A DNA stretch of 64,000 bases from Alloyangia pacifica (lineage in GTDB: Bacteria > Pseudomonadota > Alphaproteobacteria > Rhodobacterales > Rhodobacteraceae): the NCBI RefSeq assembly GCF_900116195.1, contig NZ_FOZW01000017.1:46166-110165 (forward strand), written 5' to 3'. A model generated the notes under the pieces. The model ran no database searches. It worked only from the letters and a program-made list of their open reading frames with translations, and was not told the origin of the DNA. Made by a program: the position numbers and the translations under genes. Of the stretch, positions 16,985 through 24,494 are shown one piece after another; position 1 is the first letter of the stretch; the number at the start of each line of letters is the position of its first letter.

Positions 16985-17539
16985 GTGGCGAGTTCACCCC
17001 ATCCCGACATCGAGGACCTCATCGCGCGCGTCGCCATGGCGGACCGCGCCGCCTTTGCCCGGCTCTACGAGCGCACCTCGGCGAAACTTTTCGGCGTCTG
17101 CCTGCGTGTCTTGCAGGACAGGGCGCAGGCCGAAGAGGCGCTGCAGGACACCTACGTCAAGGTCTGGAACAATGCCGGCAAATACAGGGTCAACGGCTAT
17201 TCCCCGATGACTTGGTTGATCACCCTGGCGCGCAATTCCGCCGTCGACCGCCGCCGCCGCAGCGACGTGGGCCGGGCCGTCCAGCCGCTGGAGCTGGATG
17301 ACCGTCTGGCCGATCCCGCACCGGGGCCGGCGCAGCAGGCCGAGGCGCGCGACGACGCGCAGGCGCTGGCGCTGTGCATGGACGAGCTGCCGCCCGACCG
17401 CGCCGAGATGGTGCGCCGCGCGTATCTCGAGGGCGCCACCTATGCCGAGCTTGCCACCGCCACCGGGGTGAAGCTCAACACCGTGCGAACCTGGCTGCGT
17501 CGCAGCCTGATCAGCCTGAGGGAGTGCCTGAGCCGATGA
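16985..17539 (+). CDS. ECF-type RNA polymerase sigma factor (SigK-like)
   Basis: 184 residues starting at GTG 16985. The sigma-2 region is at about 25-90 with EEALQDTYVKVWNNAGKY and a W-L-I-T-L-A-R-N region 2.4-like stretch. Sigma-4 (about 125-180) shows LPPDRAEMVRRAYLEGATYAELATATGVKLNTVRTWLRR, a helix-turn-helix that reads the -35 element. The stop overlaps the start of an anti-sigma gene (ATGA), so the pair is translationally coupled. The next gene encodes a fasciclin protein, the same set of neighbours seen for mycobacterial SigK (sigK-rskA and the MPT70/MPT83 fasciclin antigens), so SigK-type function is likely. I could not find a convincing shared promoter motif by eye. Confidence 0.9.
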   Translation: MASSPHPDIEDLIARVAMADRAAFARLYERTSAKLFGVCLRVLQDRAQAEEALQDTYVKVWNNAGKYRVNGYSPMTWLITLARNSAVDRRRRSDVGRAVQPLELDDRLADPAPGPAQQAEARDDAQALALCMDELPPDRAEMVRRAYLEGATYAELATATGVKLNTVRTWLRRSLISLRECLSR

Positions 17540-18228
17540 GCGCCGAGCCGCAGCCGGATCTGCCAGGGGGGGCTGAGGCCACCGCGGCGGAATACGTGCT
17601 CGGCCTGCTGACCGAAGCGGAGCGGCGCGACTTCGAGGCACAGCTTGCGGCCGACCCCGGTCTCGAACAGGAGGTGGCCAGCTGGTGCGCCTGTTTCGCG
17701 GCGCTCACCGATCCGATCCCCGAGAGCGTGCCGCCCGCCTCCGTCTGGAGCGGGATCGAGACGCGTCTGCATGGACCCGCGCGTCCGGGGCTTTTGCGAC
17801 AACTGCTGCCCTATCTGCTGGGCGCCGTAACCGCGGCTGCAATCGCCTGGGCGGCGATGGTTTCCGGTCTGCTGAACACTGGCGGTACTGGCCCCGACCT
17901 CTACGCCGACCTCGTGGCGGGCGAGCAGGGGCTGGAGCTGCTGGCGCATTACGCTCCGGACAGCGGAACTTTCATGGTGCGGCGCGATGCCGGTGACTAT
18001 CCGCCGGACCGCGCGCTGGAAATCTGGCTGCTGTCGGACGCCGAGCAGGCCCCGGTCTCGCTTGGCGTGGTGCAACCCGAGGGGCTGACCTCGATCCCGC
18101 TCGACCGGGCAGTGGCGGCGCAGCTCGGCGGTGCCACCATCGCCCTGTCCGAGGAGCCGCCCGGCGGCTCGCCCACCGGCCTGCCCACCGGCCCGGTTAT
18201 CGCGCTCGGGCAACTCGCCGAACGCTGA
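17536..18228 (+). CDS. RskA-type anti-sigma factor
   Basis: 230 residues from ATG 17536. A cytosolic N-terminal sigma-binding region (about 15-75, with AAEYVLGLLTEAERRDFEAQL) is typical of anti-sigma-K factors. It is followed by one membrane helix (about 89-112) and a C-terminal RskA domain outside the membrane, containing the typical ALEIWLL and PVSLGVV segments. It should hold the neighbouring sigma factor inactive until proteolysis or redox change releases it. It overlaps the sigma gene by four bases. C51 and C53 (SWCACF) lie in the cytosolic part and could sense redox state; that is inference. Confidence 0.88.
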   Translation: MSAEPQPDLPGGAEATAAEYVLGLLTEAERRDFEAQLAADPGLEQEVASWCACFAALTDPIPESVPPASVWSGIETRLHGPARPGLLRQLLPYLLGAVTAAAIAWAAMVSGLLNTGGTGPDLYADLVAGEQGLELLAHYAPDSGTFMVRRDAGDYPPDRALEIWLLSDAEQAPVSLGVVQPEGLTSIPLDRAVAAQLGGATIALSEEPPGGSPTGLPTGPVIALGQLAER

Positions 18229-18310
18229 CCTTAGCCTCACACGGCGGGCTCACGCGGTCGTTATCCCTCCGGTCTGAAACTCTTTGTGCGGTTCCTCCGT
18301 GGCTTCGTGT

Positions 18311-18333
18311 GACCCCGACGGGAGAAAGGGGTC
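18311..18333 (+). other. hairpin in the fasciclin gene leader
   Basis: GACCCC (18311-18316) pairs with GGGGTC (18328-18333), followed by GTTTCACGAGGAGG, the ribosome-binding site region of the next gene. It could be the end of the sigma/anti-sigma transcript or a leader hairpin of the fasciclin mRNA. Confidence 0.4.
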
Positions 18334-18354
18334 GTTTCACGAGGAGGACACGTT

Positions 18355-18906
18355 ATGACGACCAAGACGCTCATCGCCGCCCTGATCGGCCTGCCGCTGG
18401 CCCTGCCGGCGCTCGCCGCGGAAAACCCGATGGTCGGCGGCGCCGCCATGTATCCCGACAAGACCATCGTCGAAAACGCGGTGAATTCGGCCGATCACGA
18501 GACGCTCGTCGCCGCGGTCAAGCAGGCGGGGCTGGTGGATACGCTGAATTCCGCGGGCCCCTTCACCGTCTTCGCCCCGACCGATGCCGCCTTCGATATG
18601 ATCTCGGATGAAAGCCTCAGCCAGCTGATGATGGACGAGCACAAGGAGCAGCTGGCGCAGATCCTGACCTGCCACGTGGTTGCGACCAATGCCATGTCCG
18701 ACGCCATCGCCGGGATGATCGCCGATGACGGCGGCATGCACCCGGTGCCGACCGTTGGCGGCTGCACGCTTCAGGCGAAGATGGAAGGGGGCAAGATCAC
18801 CCTGACCGACGAACAGGGGCGCACCGCCAATGTCACGATCGCCGACGTGCGCCAGTCGAACGGCGTGATCCACGTCATCGACCGGGTGCTGCTGCCGGCG
18901 ATGTAA
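18355..18906 (+). CDS. secreted fasciclin (FAS1) domain protein
   Basis: 183 residues with a clean Sec signal peptide (cleavage near ALA-AEN, residue 22) and a single FAS1 domain (about 38-182). Conserved FAS1 boxes are visible: LNSAGPFTVFAPTDAAF (H1 region) and the C-terminal SNGVIHVIDRVLLP (H2 box). Two cysteines, in LTCHVV and GGCTLQ, may form a disulfide. A strong GAGGAGG site precedes the ATG. FAS1 proteins act in adhesion or as periplasmic/secreted stress proteins. Its position after an ECF sigma/RskA pair makes it the probable main target of that sigma factor. Confidence 0.93.
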   Translation: MTTKTLIAALIGLPLALPALAAENPMVGGAAMYPDKTIVENAVNSADHETLVAAVKQAGLVDTLNSAGPFTVFAPTDAAFDMISDESLSQLMMDEHKEQLAQILTCHVVATNAMSDAIAGMIADDGGMHPVPTVGGCTLQAKMEGGKITLTDEQGRTANVTIADVRQSNGVIHVIDRVLLPAM

Positions 18907-18913
18907 CCCGATC

Positions 18914-19061
18914 CCTCCCGGTCGCATGCCCCACCGCGCAAGCGGAGCGGCCGGGAGGAGCAGCGCCGCCGCGGACCGGGAAGGGTAGCTAGTGACCGTT
19001 TCCGTGCCGGATCCCCCGGCGGCGTGTGAGCTCCCGGCTTGACCTCGGTCCGGCCGGGAGC
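18914..19061. other. two inverted repeats with CTCCCGG/CCGGGAG arms between fasciclin and msrB genes
   Basis: CCTCCCGG (18914-18921) pairs with CCGGGAGG (18951-18958), and GCTCCCGGC (19030-19038) with GCCGGGAGC (19053-19061). The first may end the fasciclin transcript; the second lies in the msrB leader. Neither has a T-run. All four arms share the same seven-base core, so alternative pairing between the two hairpins is possible. Confidence 0.45.
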
Positions 19062-19096
19062 GCATCTCTGGGACAGGAGGAGAAAGGGAGGAGAGC

Positions 19097-19558
19097 ATGA
19101 AACGCAGAGGATTCCTTGCGGTTCTCGCCGCGCTGCTTGCCGCGCGCGGTCCGGCCCGCGCCGCGGCACCGTTCGAGATCACCCGCAGCCCCGAGGACTG
19201 GCGCGCGCGATTGACCGCCGCCGAGTACAAGGTCCTGCGCGAGGCCGGAACCGAGCGCGCCTACAGCTCGCCGCTCGACCGCGAGAAGCGCGCTGGCACC
19301 TTTCACTGCAAGGGCTGCGATCTGCCGCTCTACAGCTCGGCGGCGAAATTCGACAGTGGCACCGGCTGGCCGTCCTTCTACGAGGCACTGCCGGGCGCCA
19401 TCGGCACCAAACCCGACCGCTCGCTGTTCATGACCCGGACCGAGTGCCATTGCCGCCGCTGCGGCTCGCACATGGGGCATATCTTCGATGACGGGCCGCC
19501 GCCGACGGGCAAGCGCCATTGCATCAACGGCATCGCGCTGCGCTTCGCTGCCGCCTGA
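19097..19558 (+). CDS. msrB: exported methionine-R-sulfoxide reductase (MsrB)
   Basis: 153 residues: an N-terminal export signal with an RRGFL sequence (Tat-like, residues 3-7) and then a complete MsrB domain. Zinc-binding CxxC pairs are C71/C74 and C119/C122, SGTGWPSF is at 87-94, and the catalytic cysteine is C142 in RHCINGIALRF, close to the classic RYCxNxxxL pattern. It repairs methionine-R-sulfoxide in proteins, here predicted in the periplasm. It is 190 bases after the fasciclin gene with its own good GGAGG site. The pairing with a sigma/anti-sigma/fasciclin group suggests envelope oxidative-stress defence. Confidence 0.93.
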   Translation: MKRRGFLAVLAALLAARGPARAAAPFEITRSPEDWRARLTAAEYKVLREAGTERAYSSPLDREKRAGTFHCKGCDLPLYSSAAKFDSGTGWPSFYEALPGAIGTKPDRSLFMTRTECHCRRCGSHMGHIFDDGPPPTGKRHCINGIALRFAAA

Positions 19559-19903
19559 CGTTTTGGGGTCAGGGGTTGTGGGGCCAGGGTCTGCGAGCCT
19601 TATTATCGAGACCAGAGTGCGCGGCACCGAGAAGTCCCCGACCTGACCGGGTGGGCCGGACAGGTCGGGCGCGGGGGTTTGCGGGGACGAGCCAAGGGGC
19701 CTGCACGTCCAGGGGGAGCGGTGTGCAGGCCGACTTGGTCCGTGAGTGGACACGACAGGGAGCTCGCGTCACCTTGGTGGGGCCGAGAAAATGCTGGCCA
19801 TACTAAGACGCTACCACAACCCTGGGGCTTGTGTCGAGAAATTCACACCAATAGGTTGTGGAAAATTTTGCCGTATGCCCGCAACTGAGGCAGTCCTCGC
19901 GAA
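19559..19903. other. gene-free stretch with several stable inverted repeats
   Basis: No supported gene on either strand. Structure is plentiful: CCCGACCTG/CAGGTCGGG (19637-19645 / 19661-19669), GGCCTGCAC/GTGCAGGCC (19698-19706 / 19723-19731, extendable by GCCAAG with CTTGG), and CCACAACC/GGTTGTGG (19814-19821 / 19854-19861) with an inner GTGT/ACAC pair and AAAATTTT directly after. GTCCCCG (19634-19640) can alternatively pair with CGGGGAC (19682-19688). A small RNA gene or long untranslated leader is possible; no known RNA family was recognised. Confidence 0.4.
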
Positions 19904-19925
19904 AACGGGCCCCGCGGGGCCCGTT
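19904..19925 (-). terminator. terminator after the DnaJ-domain gene
   Basis: AACGGGCCCC (19904-19913) and GGGGCCCGTT (19916-19925) form a perfect stem directly after the stop of the minus-strand gene; on that strand it ends in GTTTTC. Confidence 0.8.
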
Positions 19926-19927
19926 CG

Positions 19928-20554
19928 TCACTTGAAGTTGCGGCTGTCCTTGATCTGGTCCCAGGCCCAGACCACTTCCTGCAGCTGCTCTTCCTGAGAG
20001 CGGTCGCCGCCGTTCATGTCCGGGTGCAGCACCTTGATCAGCTTCTTGTACGCCTTGCGCACCTCGGCCTTGGTCTCGGCGCTCTCGACCTCGAGGATCT
20101 CCAGCGCGCGCTTCTCGGTCGGCGGCAGGCGGCGTCCGCCACCCGGGGCCTTGCGGCCGGGATTGCGGGTGGCATTGTCGCCCAGCACCTGATGCGCGTC
20201 CTCGATGCCCAGACGGGCCCAAGCCCGCTGCTCGGGGTCGCGGTAGTCCTTGGTCTTGCGCTCCCACACCTTGTCGGACGTGGCCTGAGCGTTCATCTCG
20301 GCCTCGGTCTTGCCGTGGAAGAAATTCCACTGGTTGTTGTACTCGCGCACGTGGTCCTTGCAGAACCACTTGAATTCATCGAGCACGTCCGGCGCCTTGG
20401 GCGCCCGGAACTTGCCCGGCTCCTCGCAGCCCTCGTGCTCGCACACGCGGGTGGAAGTTTCCTGTTCGCCGGTCATGCCGCGCCGGCCACGCGGATTCTT
20501 TTTCTTAGCCGACTTAATCGACATGTCGAAACCGAAGGGGTCGGGTCTGCTCAT
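19928..20554 (-). CDS. DnaJ (J) domain protein
   Basis: 208 residues from ATG 20554; longer readings overlap the divergent BolA gene. The J domain is unusually C-terminal (about 148-205) with the Hsp70-stimulating HPD at 177-179. The N-terminal part carries a possible metal site (C38, C43, C65) and a W-N-F-F-H-G-K-T-E region, a layout I know from a DnaJ-like family conserved in alphaproteobacteria. It probably recruits DnaK to a specific client. It is divergent from bolA, with 72 bp between the two starts. Confidence 0.88.
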   Translation of the reverse strand: MSRPDPFGFDMSIKSAKKKNPRGRRGMTGEQETSTRVCEHEGCEEPGKFRAPKAPDVLDEFKWFCKDHVREYNNQWNFFHGKTEAEMNAQATSDKVWERKTKDYRDPEQRAWARLGIEDAHQVLGDNATRNPGRKAPGGGRRLPPTEKRALEILEVESAETKAEVRKAYKKLIKVLHPDMNGGDRSQEEQLQEVVWAWDQIKDSRNFK

Positions 20555-20626
20555 GGTCTCACCTTTTCGACTCGGACGAGGGAGTTTAGACAATCCTGAC
20601 CGAGTTTGAAGAGGCAGGAGCCAAAA

Positions 20627-20884
20627 ATGTCGCGAGCGAACGAGATCGAAACCCGGCTGCGGGCAGCCTTCGATGCCTCCGAACTGGAGGTTCTCGACGA
20701 AAGTCAAAAGCATGCGGGTCACGCCGGCTACCAGGAGGGCGGCGAGAGCCATTTTCACGTGCGCATGCGCGCGGCCGAGCTTGCCGAGATGAGCCGCATC
20801 CAGCGCCACCGCGCCGTGCACGCGGCGCTCGGCAGCGAGCTCGTGGGCAAGATCCACGCGCTTTCCCTCGATCTGCAAGGCTGA
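20627..20884 (+). CDS. BolA-family protein
   Basis: 85 residues from ATG 20627, preceded by GGCAGGAG. The KH-like BolA fold is evident from ESQKHAGHAGYQEGGESHFHV, whose SHFHV stretch includes the conserved histidine used to share a [2Fe-2S] cluster with monothiol glutaredoxins, and from the RHRAVHAAL helix. BolA proteins act in iron-sulfur handling and morphology or stress control. No glutaredoxin gene is adjacent. Confidence 0.9.
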   Translation: MSRANEIETRLRAAFDASELEVLDESQKHAGHAGYQEGGESHFHVRMRAAELAEMSRIQRHRAVHAALGSELVGKIHALSLDLQG

Positions 20885-20920
20885 ACGGATCGGACCGGAG
20901 CGCCCCGGTGGAAGGGCGGA

Positions 20921-21316
20921 TCAGTCCAGTTTGTCGGCCTCTTGCCGCGCCGGCGCCGCAGGGGCGGTGAAGTCTTCTGCCGCCGGGGCGGTGCCCGGTG
21001 CGCGCTCTGCCACCGGGTCCACGGGCGGTGCAACCGGGGTCACTACCGGCTCATGCCGGAAAGGGGCAACCTCGGGCGCCTGCGGAACAGGACGGCGAAA
21101 CACCAGCAGCGTGCGCCAGACCGTCGTGCTCGAGGTCAGCCCGCTGCGCTCCTCGCTCGGCAGCGTGTCGGCGCGAATGTATTCCCAGCCTTGTTCCGCC
21201 ATCTCGTTGAGCAGCCGCGACATGGAGACCGCGAAACGCCCCTCGGGTCCCTTCGCCGCCTTCGCCTTCTCGCCCTTGGTCGGCGCGGGGATCACCTTGT
21301 ATTCGTGGGTTTTCAT
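20921..21316 (-). CDS. DUF4177 domain protein
   Basis: 131 residues from ATG 21316, beginning MKTHEYKVIPAPTKGEKAK. The DUF4177 domain (about 1-75) includes GWEYIRADTLPSEERSG, a pattern I know from a conserved Rhodobacteraceae family. The C-terminal half (about 80-131) is low-complexity, rich in Pro, Ala and Glu, and probably disordered. Function unknown. Converges with bolA with a 36-bp gap that does not show a strong hairpin. Confidence 0.78.
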   Translation of the reverse strand: MKTHEYKVIPAPTKGEKAKAAKGPEGRFAVSMSRLLNEMAEQGWEYIRADTLPSEERSGLTSSTTVWRTLLVFRRPVPQAPEVAPFRHEPVVTPVAPPVDPVAERAPGTAPAAEDFTAPAAPARQEADKLD

Positions 21317-21623
21317 CTCGGCGTTTCCCTCTGCGCTGGCCTTGCTCCAAGTGGTTAACAAGGGGTAAGCCGCGGGCGGCGCCAAGTAAAGCTATGGGCG
21401 GCCGGAAAGAATGACCGGGAGCGCGCTGAAGCTCGGCGTCCCGCTGCGTCGTCAAATCGCGCCGAAAGACCGAAATCAATGATTTGACCCCGTTCCCCCG
21501 ACCAATGTCGGAGATGGGACCGGCGCCTCAAAGTACTCCGGTGTAGGCGAGGTCCCCTGCCTTGCGCCGTAGGACAGGGGGCTGGGGTTTAGTGCAGTCA
21601 TGGAGGTAGGCTTGAGGTGGACC
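21317..21623. other. gene-free stretch with three consecutive hairpins
   Basis: No supported gene. Three hairpins follow one another: CCGAC-CAAT-GTCGG (21498-21511), ACCGG...CCGGT (21519-21523 / 21538-21542), and CCCCTGCC...GGACAGGGG (21554-21561 / 21572-21580), then TGGGGTTT. TGAGGTCCACCTCA on the minus strand (21612-21625) is a short palindrome at the benE stop and may help end that transcript. A small structured RNA is possible. No known family was recognised. Confidence 0.4.
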
Positions 21624-22799
21624 TCATCTTTTCCAGCTGCGCACCGCCAGCACGAGCCCCCCGAGCGCAAGTCCCCAGACCGCAGCGCCAAGCCCCCAGA
21701 GAGTGAGTCCCGAGGCGGTGACGAGGAAGGTCACCGCGGCGCCCTCGCGGCTCTCCTCGGCCTGCAGCGCGCCGCTGGCCGAGGCGGCGAAGACCGGCAG
21801 CAGCGCCACCCCCGCGAGCACCTGCAGGGTCATCGGCGGCGCCAGCGCGGCCACCGCCGTGACGGCCACGGCGAAGAAGCCGAACAGGCTGTAGAATACC
21901 CCGGCCATCACCGCCGACCAGTAGCGCCGCGACGGGTCGGGGTGGCTGTCGGCGTTGGCGCACATGCTGGCGGTGATCGCCGCGAGGCAGGTGGCCGGGT
22001 TGCCGAAGGGCGCGGTGAGGAGCGAGATCCCGCCAACCCCGGCGAGCAGCGGGCCGGGCGGCGGCGTGTAGCCGAAGCTGCGCAGCACCGCAACGGCGGG
22101 AATGTTCTGCGTCGCCATGGTGACGATGAAGAGCGGGATGCCGAGCGACAGCACCGCCTCGGGCGAGAAGACCGGCGTGACCCAGACCGGGTGGCTCATC
22201 CATCCGCCGCTGATCGGCAGCGAGAAGTCATGCGCCCAGAGCGTCACCCCCAGAGCCGCCAGCACCGCGGCGGGCACGGCGAGGATGCGCTTGATGCGCC
22301 CGACGACGAACCAGCTGAGCAGGATCGGCAGCGCCACCTCGGGCGCCTCGGCCAGCCCGCGGAAGGGCGCCATGCAGAGCGAGGCCAGCACGCCCGCCAG
22401 CATCGCCTGCGCCAGCGCCGTCGGCACCGAGGTTACCAGCCGCGCCAGCGCCGGCCAGAGCCCGGCGAGGGCGATCAGTCCGCCCGCCACGATGAAGGCC
22501 GCCACTGCCCCGGCGAAACCATCGGCCAGCGGTTGCGATGCGGCGAGCAGCGCGACGGCGGGGGTCGACCAGGCGCAGGACACCGGCTCGCGCCGCCACC
22601 AGGCCAGCACGATGCCTGCGATGGCCATGGAGATCGCGGCGGCGGCCAGTCCGGCGCCGGCCTGCTCGGGGCTGGCGCCCACCGCAGTCAGCCCCTGCAG
22701 CACGATGGGGAAGGAACTGAAAACCCCCACGATCGCCACCATGGCCCCGGTCGTCACGTTCTGCAGGTCGGGCCCGGGTCGGCGCATGGATCGTGACAT
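21624..22799 (-). CDS. benE: BenE-type benzoate/H+ symporter
   Basis: 391 residues, about twelve membrane helices, matching the BenE family (PF03594) in length. Recognisable pieces are SCAWSTPAVALLAA (about 83-96), FIVTMATQNIPAVAVLRSFGY and APFGNPATCLAAITASMCAN, which contains helix-breaking residues of the NAT/BenE fold. BenE proteins take up benzoate with protons. No benzoate-degradation genes are adjacent, so the natural substrate is uncertain. Divergent from the zinc GTPase gene. Confidence 0.85.
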   Translation of the reverse strand: MSRSMRRPGPDLQNVTTGAMVAIVGVFSSFPIVLQGLTAVGASPEQAGAGLAAAAISMAIAGIVLAWWRREPVSCAWSTPAVALLAASQPLADGFAGAVAAFIVAGGLIALAGLWPALARLVTSVPTALAQAMLAGVLASLCMAPFRGLAEAPEVALPILLSWFVVGRIKRILAVPAAVLAALGVTLWAHDFSLPISGGWMSHPVWVTPVFSPEAVLSLGIPLFIVTMATQNIPAVAVLRSFGYTPPPGPLLAGVGGISLLTAPFGNPATCLAAITASMCANADSHPDPSRRYWSAVMAGVFYSLFGFFAVAVTAVAALAPPMTLQVLAGVALLPVFAASASGALQAEESREGAAVTFLVTASGLTLWGLGAAVWGLALGGLVLAVRSWKR

Positions 22800-22898
22800 G
22801 GTGGCTCCTTACGTTGGGTCTCAATCGCCCTTAGGCAGAGCGTCGGGGAATGGCAAGCCGGGGGCGGGCTTGCACTCGGTGGCTGTGATCAGCTAAGC

Positions 22899-22916
22899 GA
22901 TACGTTATAACATACC
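22899..22916. promoter_or_regulatory. Zur-type operator upstream of the zigA-like gene
   Basis: GATACGTTATAACATACC has the GTTATAAC core (22904-22911) and the imperfect palindrome of alphaproteobacterial Zur boxes (TGTTATAxTATAACA type). It lies 19 bases before the zigA-like start codon, where repressor binding would block transcription when zinc is plentiful. Confidence 0.7.
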
Positions 22917-22934
22917 GAATCTGGAGAGCCGCTC

Positions 22935-24161
22935 ATGCGCACCCCCGCACAGACCCCTGATCCGCGCCTTCCCGTCACCGTGCTGTCGGGCTTTCTCGGC
23001 GCGGGCAAGACCACATTGCTAAACCAGGTGCTCAACAACCGCGAAGGCCGCCGGGTGGCGGTGATCGTCAACGACATGTCCGAGGTGAACATCGACGCCG
23101 ATCTCGTGCGTGAGGGCGGGGCGGCGCTGTCGCAGACCGAGGAGACGCTTGTCGAGATGACCAACGGCTGCATCTGCTGCACCCTGCGCGACGACCTGCT
23201 GACCGAGGTGCGCCGTCTCGCCGCCGAGCGGCGCTTCGACTACCTGCTGATCGAGAGCACGGGGATTTCCGAGCCTCTGCCCGTCGCCGCCACCTTCGAC
23301 TTCCGCGACGAGGCAGGCGAGAGCCTGTCGGACATCGCGCGGCTCGACACGATGGTGACCGTGGTCGATGCCGCTAACCTGCTGCGCGACTACGCCAGCC
23401 ACGACTTCCTTGCCGACCGGGGCGAGAGCCTTGGCGAGGCGGATAATCGCACGCTGGTCGATCTTCTGGTCGACCAGATCGAGTTCGCCGACGTGGTGGT
23501 GCTCAACAAGGTCTCGACCGCGGGCGAGGACGCGCGGCAGGCGGCGCGGCTGATCATCACGGCGCTCAACCCTGATGCCCAGATCGTCGAGGCCGATTTC
23601 GGCCGCGTCGAGCCGGGCCGTATCATGGGCACCGGTCTGTTCGATTTCGAGACCGCCCATGAACATCCGCTCTGGGCCAAGGAGCTCTACGGTTTCGCCG
23701 ACCACGTGCCCGAAACCGAAGAATACGGCGTCTCGTCCTTCGTCTACCGCGCGCGCCGTCCCTTCGTTCCCGAGAAGATCCACGCGGTGCTGAACGGCCC
23801 GCTGCCCGGGGTGATCCGCGCCAAGGGCCACTTCTGGATCGCCACGCGGCCCGAATGGCTGGCCGAGTTCTCGCTGGCCGGGGCGCTCAGCTCGGTGCGT
23901 CCGATGGGCCGCTGGTGGGCCAGCGTGCCGCCCGAGCGGATGCCCGGCCACGAGGCCTTCCGGTCGTATCTCGCGCAGCACTGGCAGGAGCCCTTCGGCG
24001 ATCGGCGGCAGGAGCTTGTGTTCATCGGCGCGGGCTACGACAGGGCGGCGATCTGCGCGGCGCTGGATGCCGCGCTGGTGCCCGAGCAGAGCTACCTGCC
24101 CGCGCTCTGGGAGGGGCTGGCCGATCCCTTCCCGCTGTGGCGCGAGGCTCAGGCGGCATGA
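22935..24161 (+). CDS. ZigA-type COG0523 GTPase, zinc metallochaperone
   Basis: 408-residue G3E GTPase of the CobW/COG0523 group. Walker A is [10 protein letters not shown] (18-27), the metal-binding GCICC is at 78-82, and VVLNKVS holds the base-recognition motif; the CobW C-terminal domain follows (about 260-390). The sequence around [33 protein letters not shown] and [14 protein letters not shown] matches the ZigA/YciC branch, which is linked to growth under zinc limitation. A Zur-like box directly upstream supports this. These proteins are thought to insert zinc into essential enzymes when zinc is scarce. A cobalamin role (true CobW) is less likely. Confidence 0.9.
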   Translation: MRTPAQTPDPRLPVTVLSGFLGAGKTTLLNQVLNNREGRRVAVIVNDMSEVNIDADLVREGGAALSQTEETLVEMTNGCICCTLRDDLLTEVRRLAAERRFDYLLIESTGISEPLPVAATFDFRDEAGESLSDIARLDTMVTVVDAANLLRDYASHDFLADRGESLGEADNRTLVDLLVDQIEFADVVVLNKVSTAGEDARQAARLIITALNPDAQIVEADFGRVEPGRIMGTGLFDFETAHEHPLWAKELYGFADHVPETEEYGVSSFVYRARRPFVPEKIHAVLNGPLPGVIRAKGHFWIATRPEWLAEFSLAGALSSVRPMGRWWASVPPERMPGHEAFRSYLAQHWQEPFGDRRQELVFIGAGYDRAAICAALDAALVPEQSYLPALWEGLADPFPLWREAQAA

Positions 24162-24232
24162 GGGCGGGGGCAGGGCCCGCACCCGGGCGGAACCTCGGGG
24201 CAGTTCCGACCCGGCGGCGTGAGGGAGATGTA

Positions 24233-24412
24233 ATGTCTGCCTACGACCGGCTGCCGCCCGAGCTGCGCGCCTGGCTGGCGCAGGCGGCGCTGCCCTGGTC
24301 ACCGCGCTCGGCGCTGCGCGCCTGGCGCGGGGCCTTGCGCCGGACAGGCTGCGCCGAGGCAGCGGCAGCGCGGCTGAGCGCGATCGAGGCCGGGCAGCTG
24401 GCGCGCCTCTGA
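24233..24412 (+). CDS. small conserved-type protein, possibly DUF6525
   Basis: 59 residues from ATG 24233 with a GAGGGAGA site. The sequence MSAYDRLPPELRAWLAQAAL followed by PWSPRSALRAWRGAL is basic and helical with no membrane segment. It reminds me of a short Rhodobacteraceae family annotated DUF6525, but I cannot verify that. It follows the Zur-box-controlled GTPase gene by 71 bases with no terminator between, so it may be zinc-regulated too. Confidence 0.55.
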   Translation: MSAYDRLPPELRAWLAQAALPWSPRSALRAWRGALRRTGCAEAAAARLSAIEAGQLARL

Positions 24413-24445
24413 ACCGGGCTCGCGTTGCATCCTAGTCGGGCGGGG

Positions 24446-24475
24446 TGCGCCGCCGGGGGCCATCTCGGCGGCGCA
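24446..24475 (+). terminator. terminator after the zinc GTPase / small gene
   Basis: TGCGCCGCCG (24446-24455) pairs with CGGCGGCGCA (24466-24475), followed by TCATCTTCTC. It lies between convergent genes. Confidence 0.65.
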
Positions 24476-24494
24476 TCATCTTCTCAGGAGTTTC

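Noticed and set aside
16880..18354. Shared ECF promoter motif upstream of the sigma gene and the fasciclin gene
   Set aside because: GGAATG upstream of the sigma gene and TGAAAC upstream of the fasciclin gene are possible -35 elements, but spacing to any common -10 does not match.
19569..19888. Short open frames on both strands in the msrB to DnaJ gap
   Set aside because: They run across strong inverted repeats, lack ribosome-binding sites and show no domain resemblance.
21476..21691. 71-codon minus-strand frame overlapping the benE end
   Set aside because: Overlaps the 3' end of benE in another frame and contains three hairpins; more likely structured non-coding DNA.
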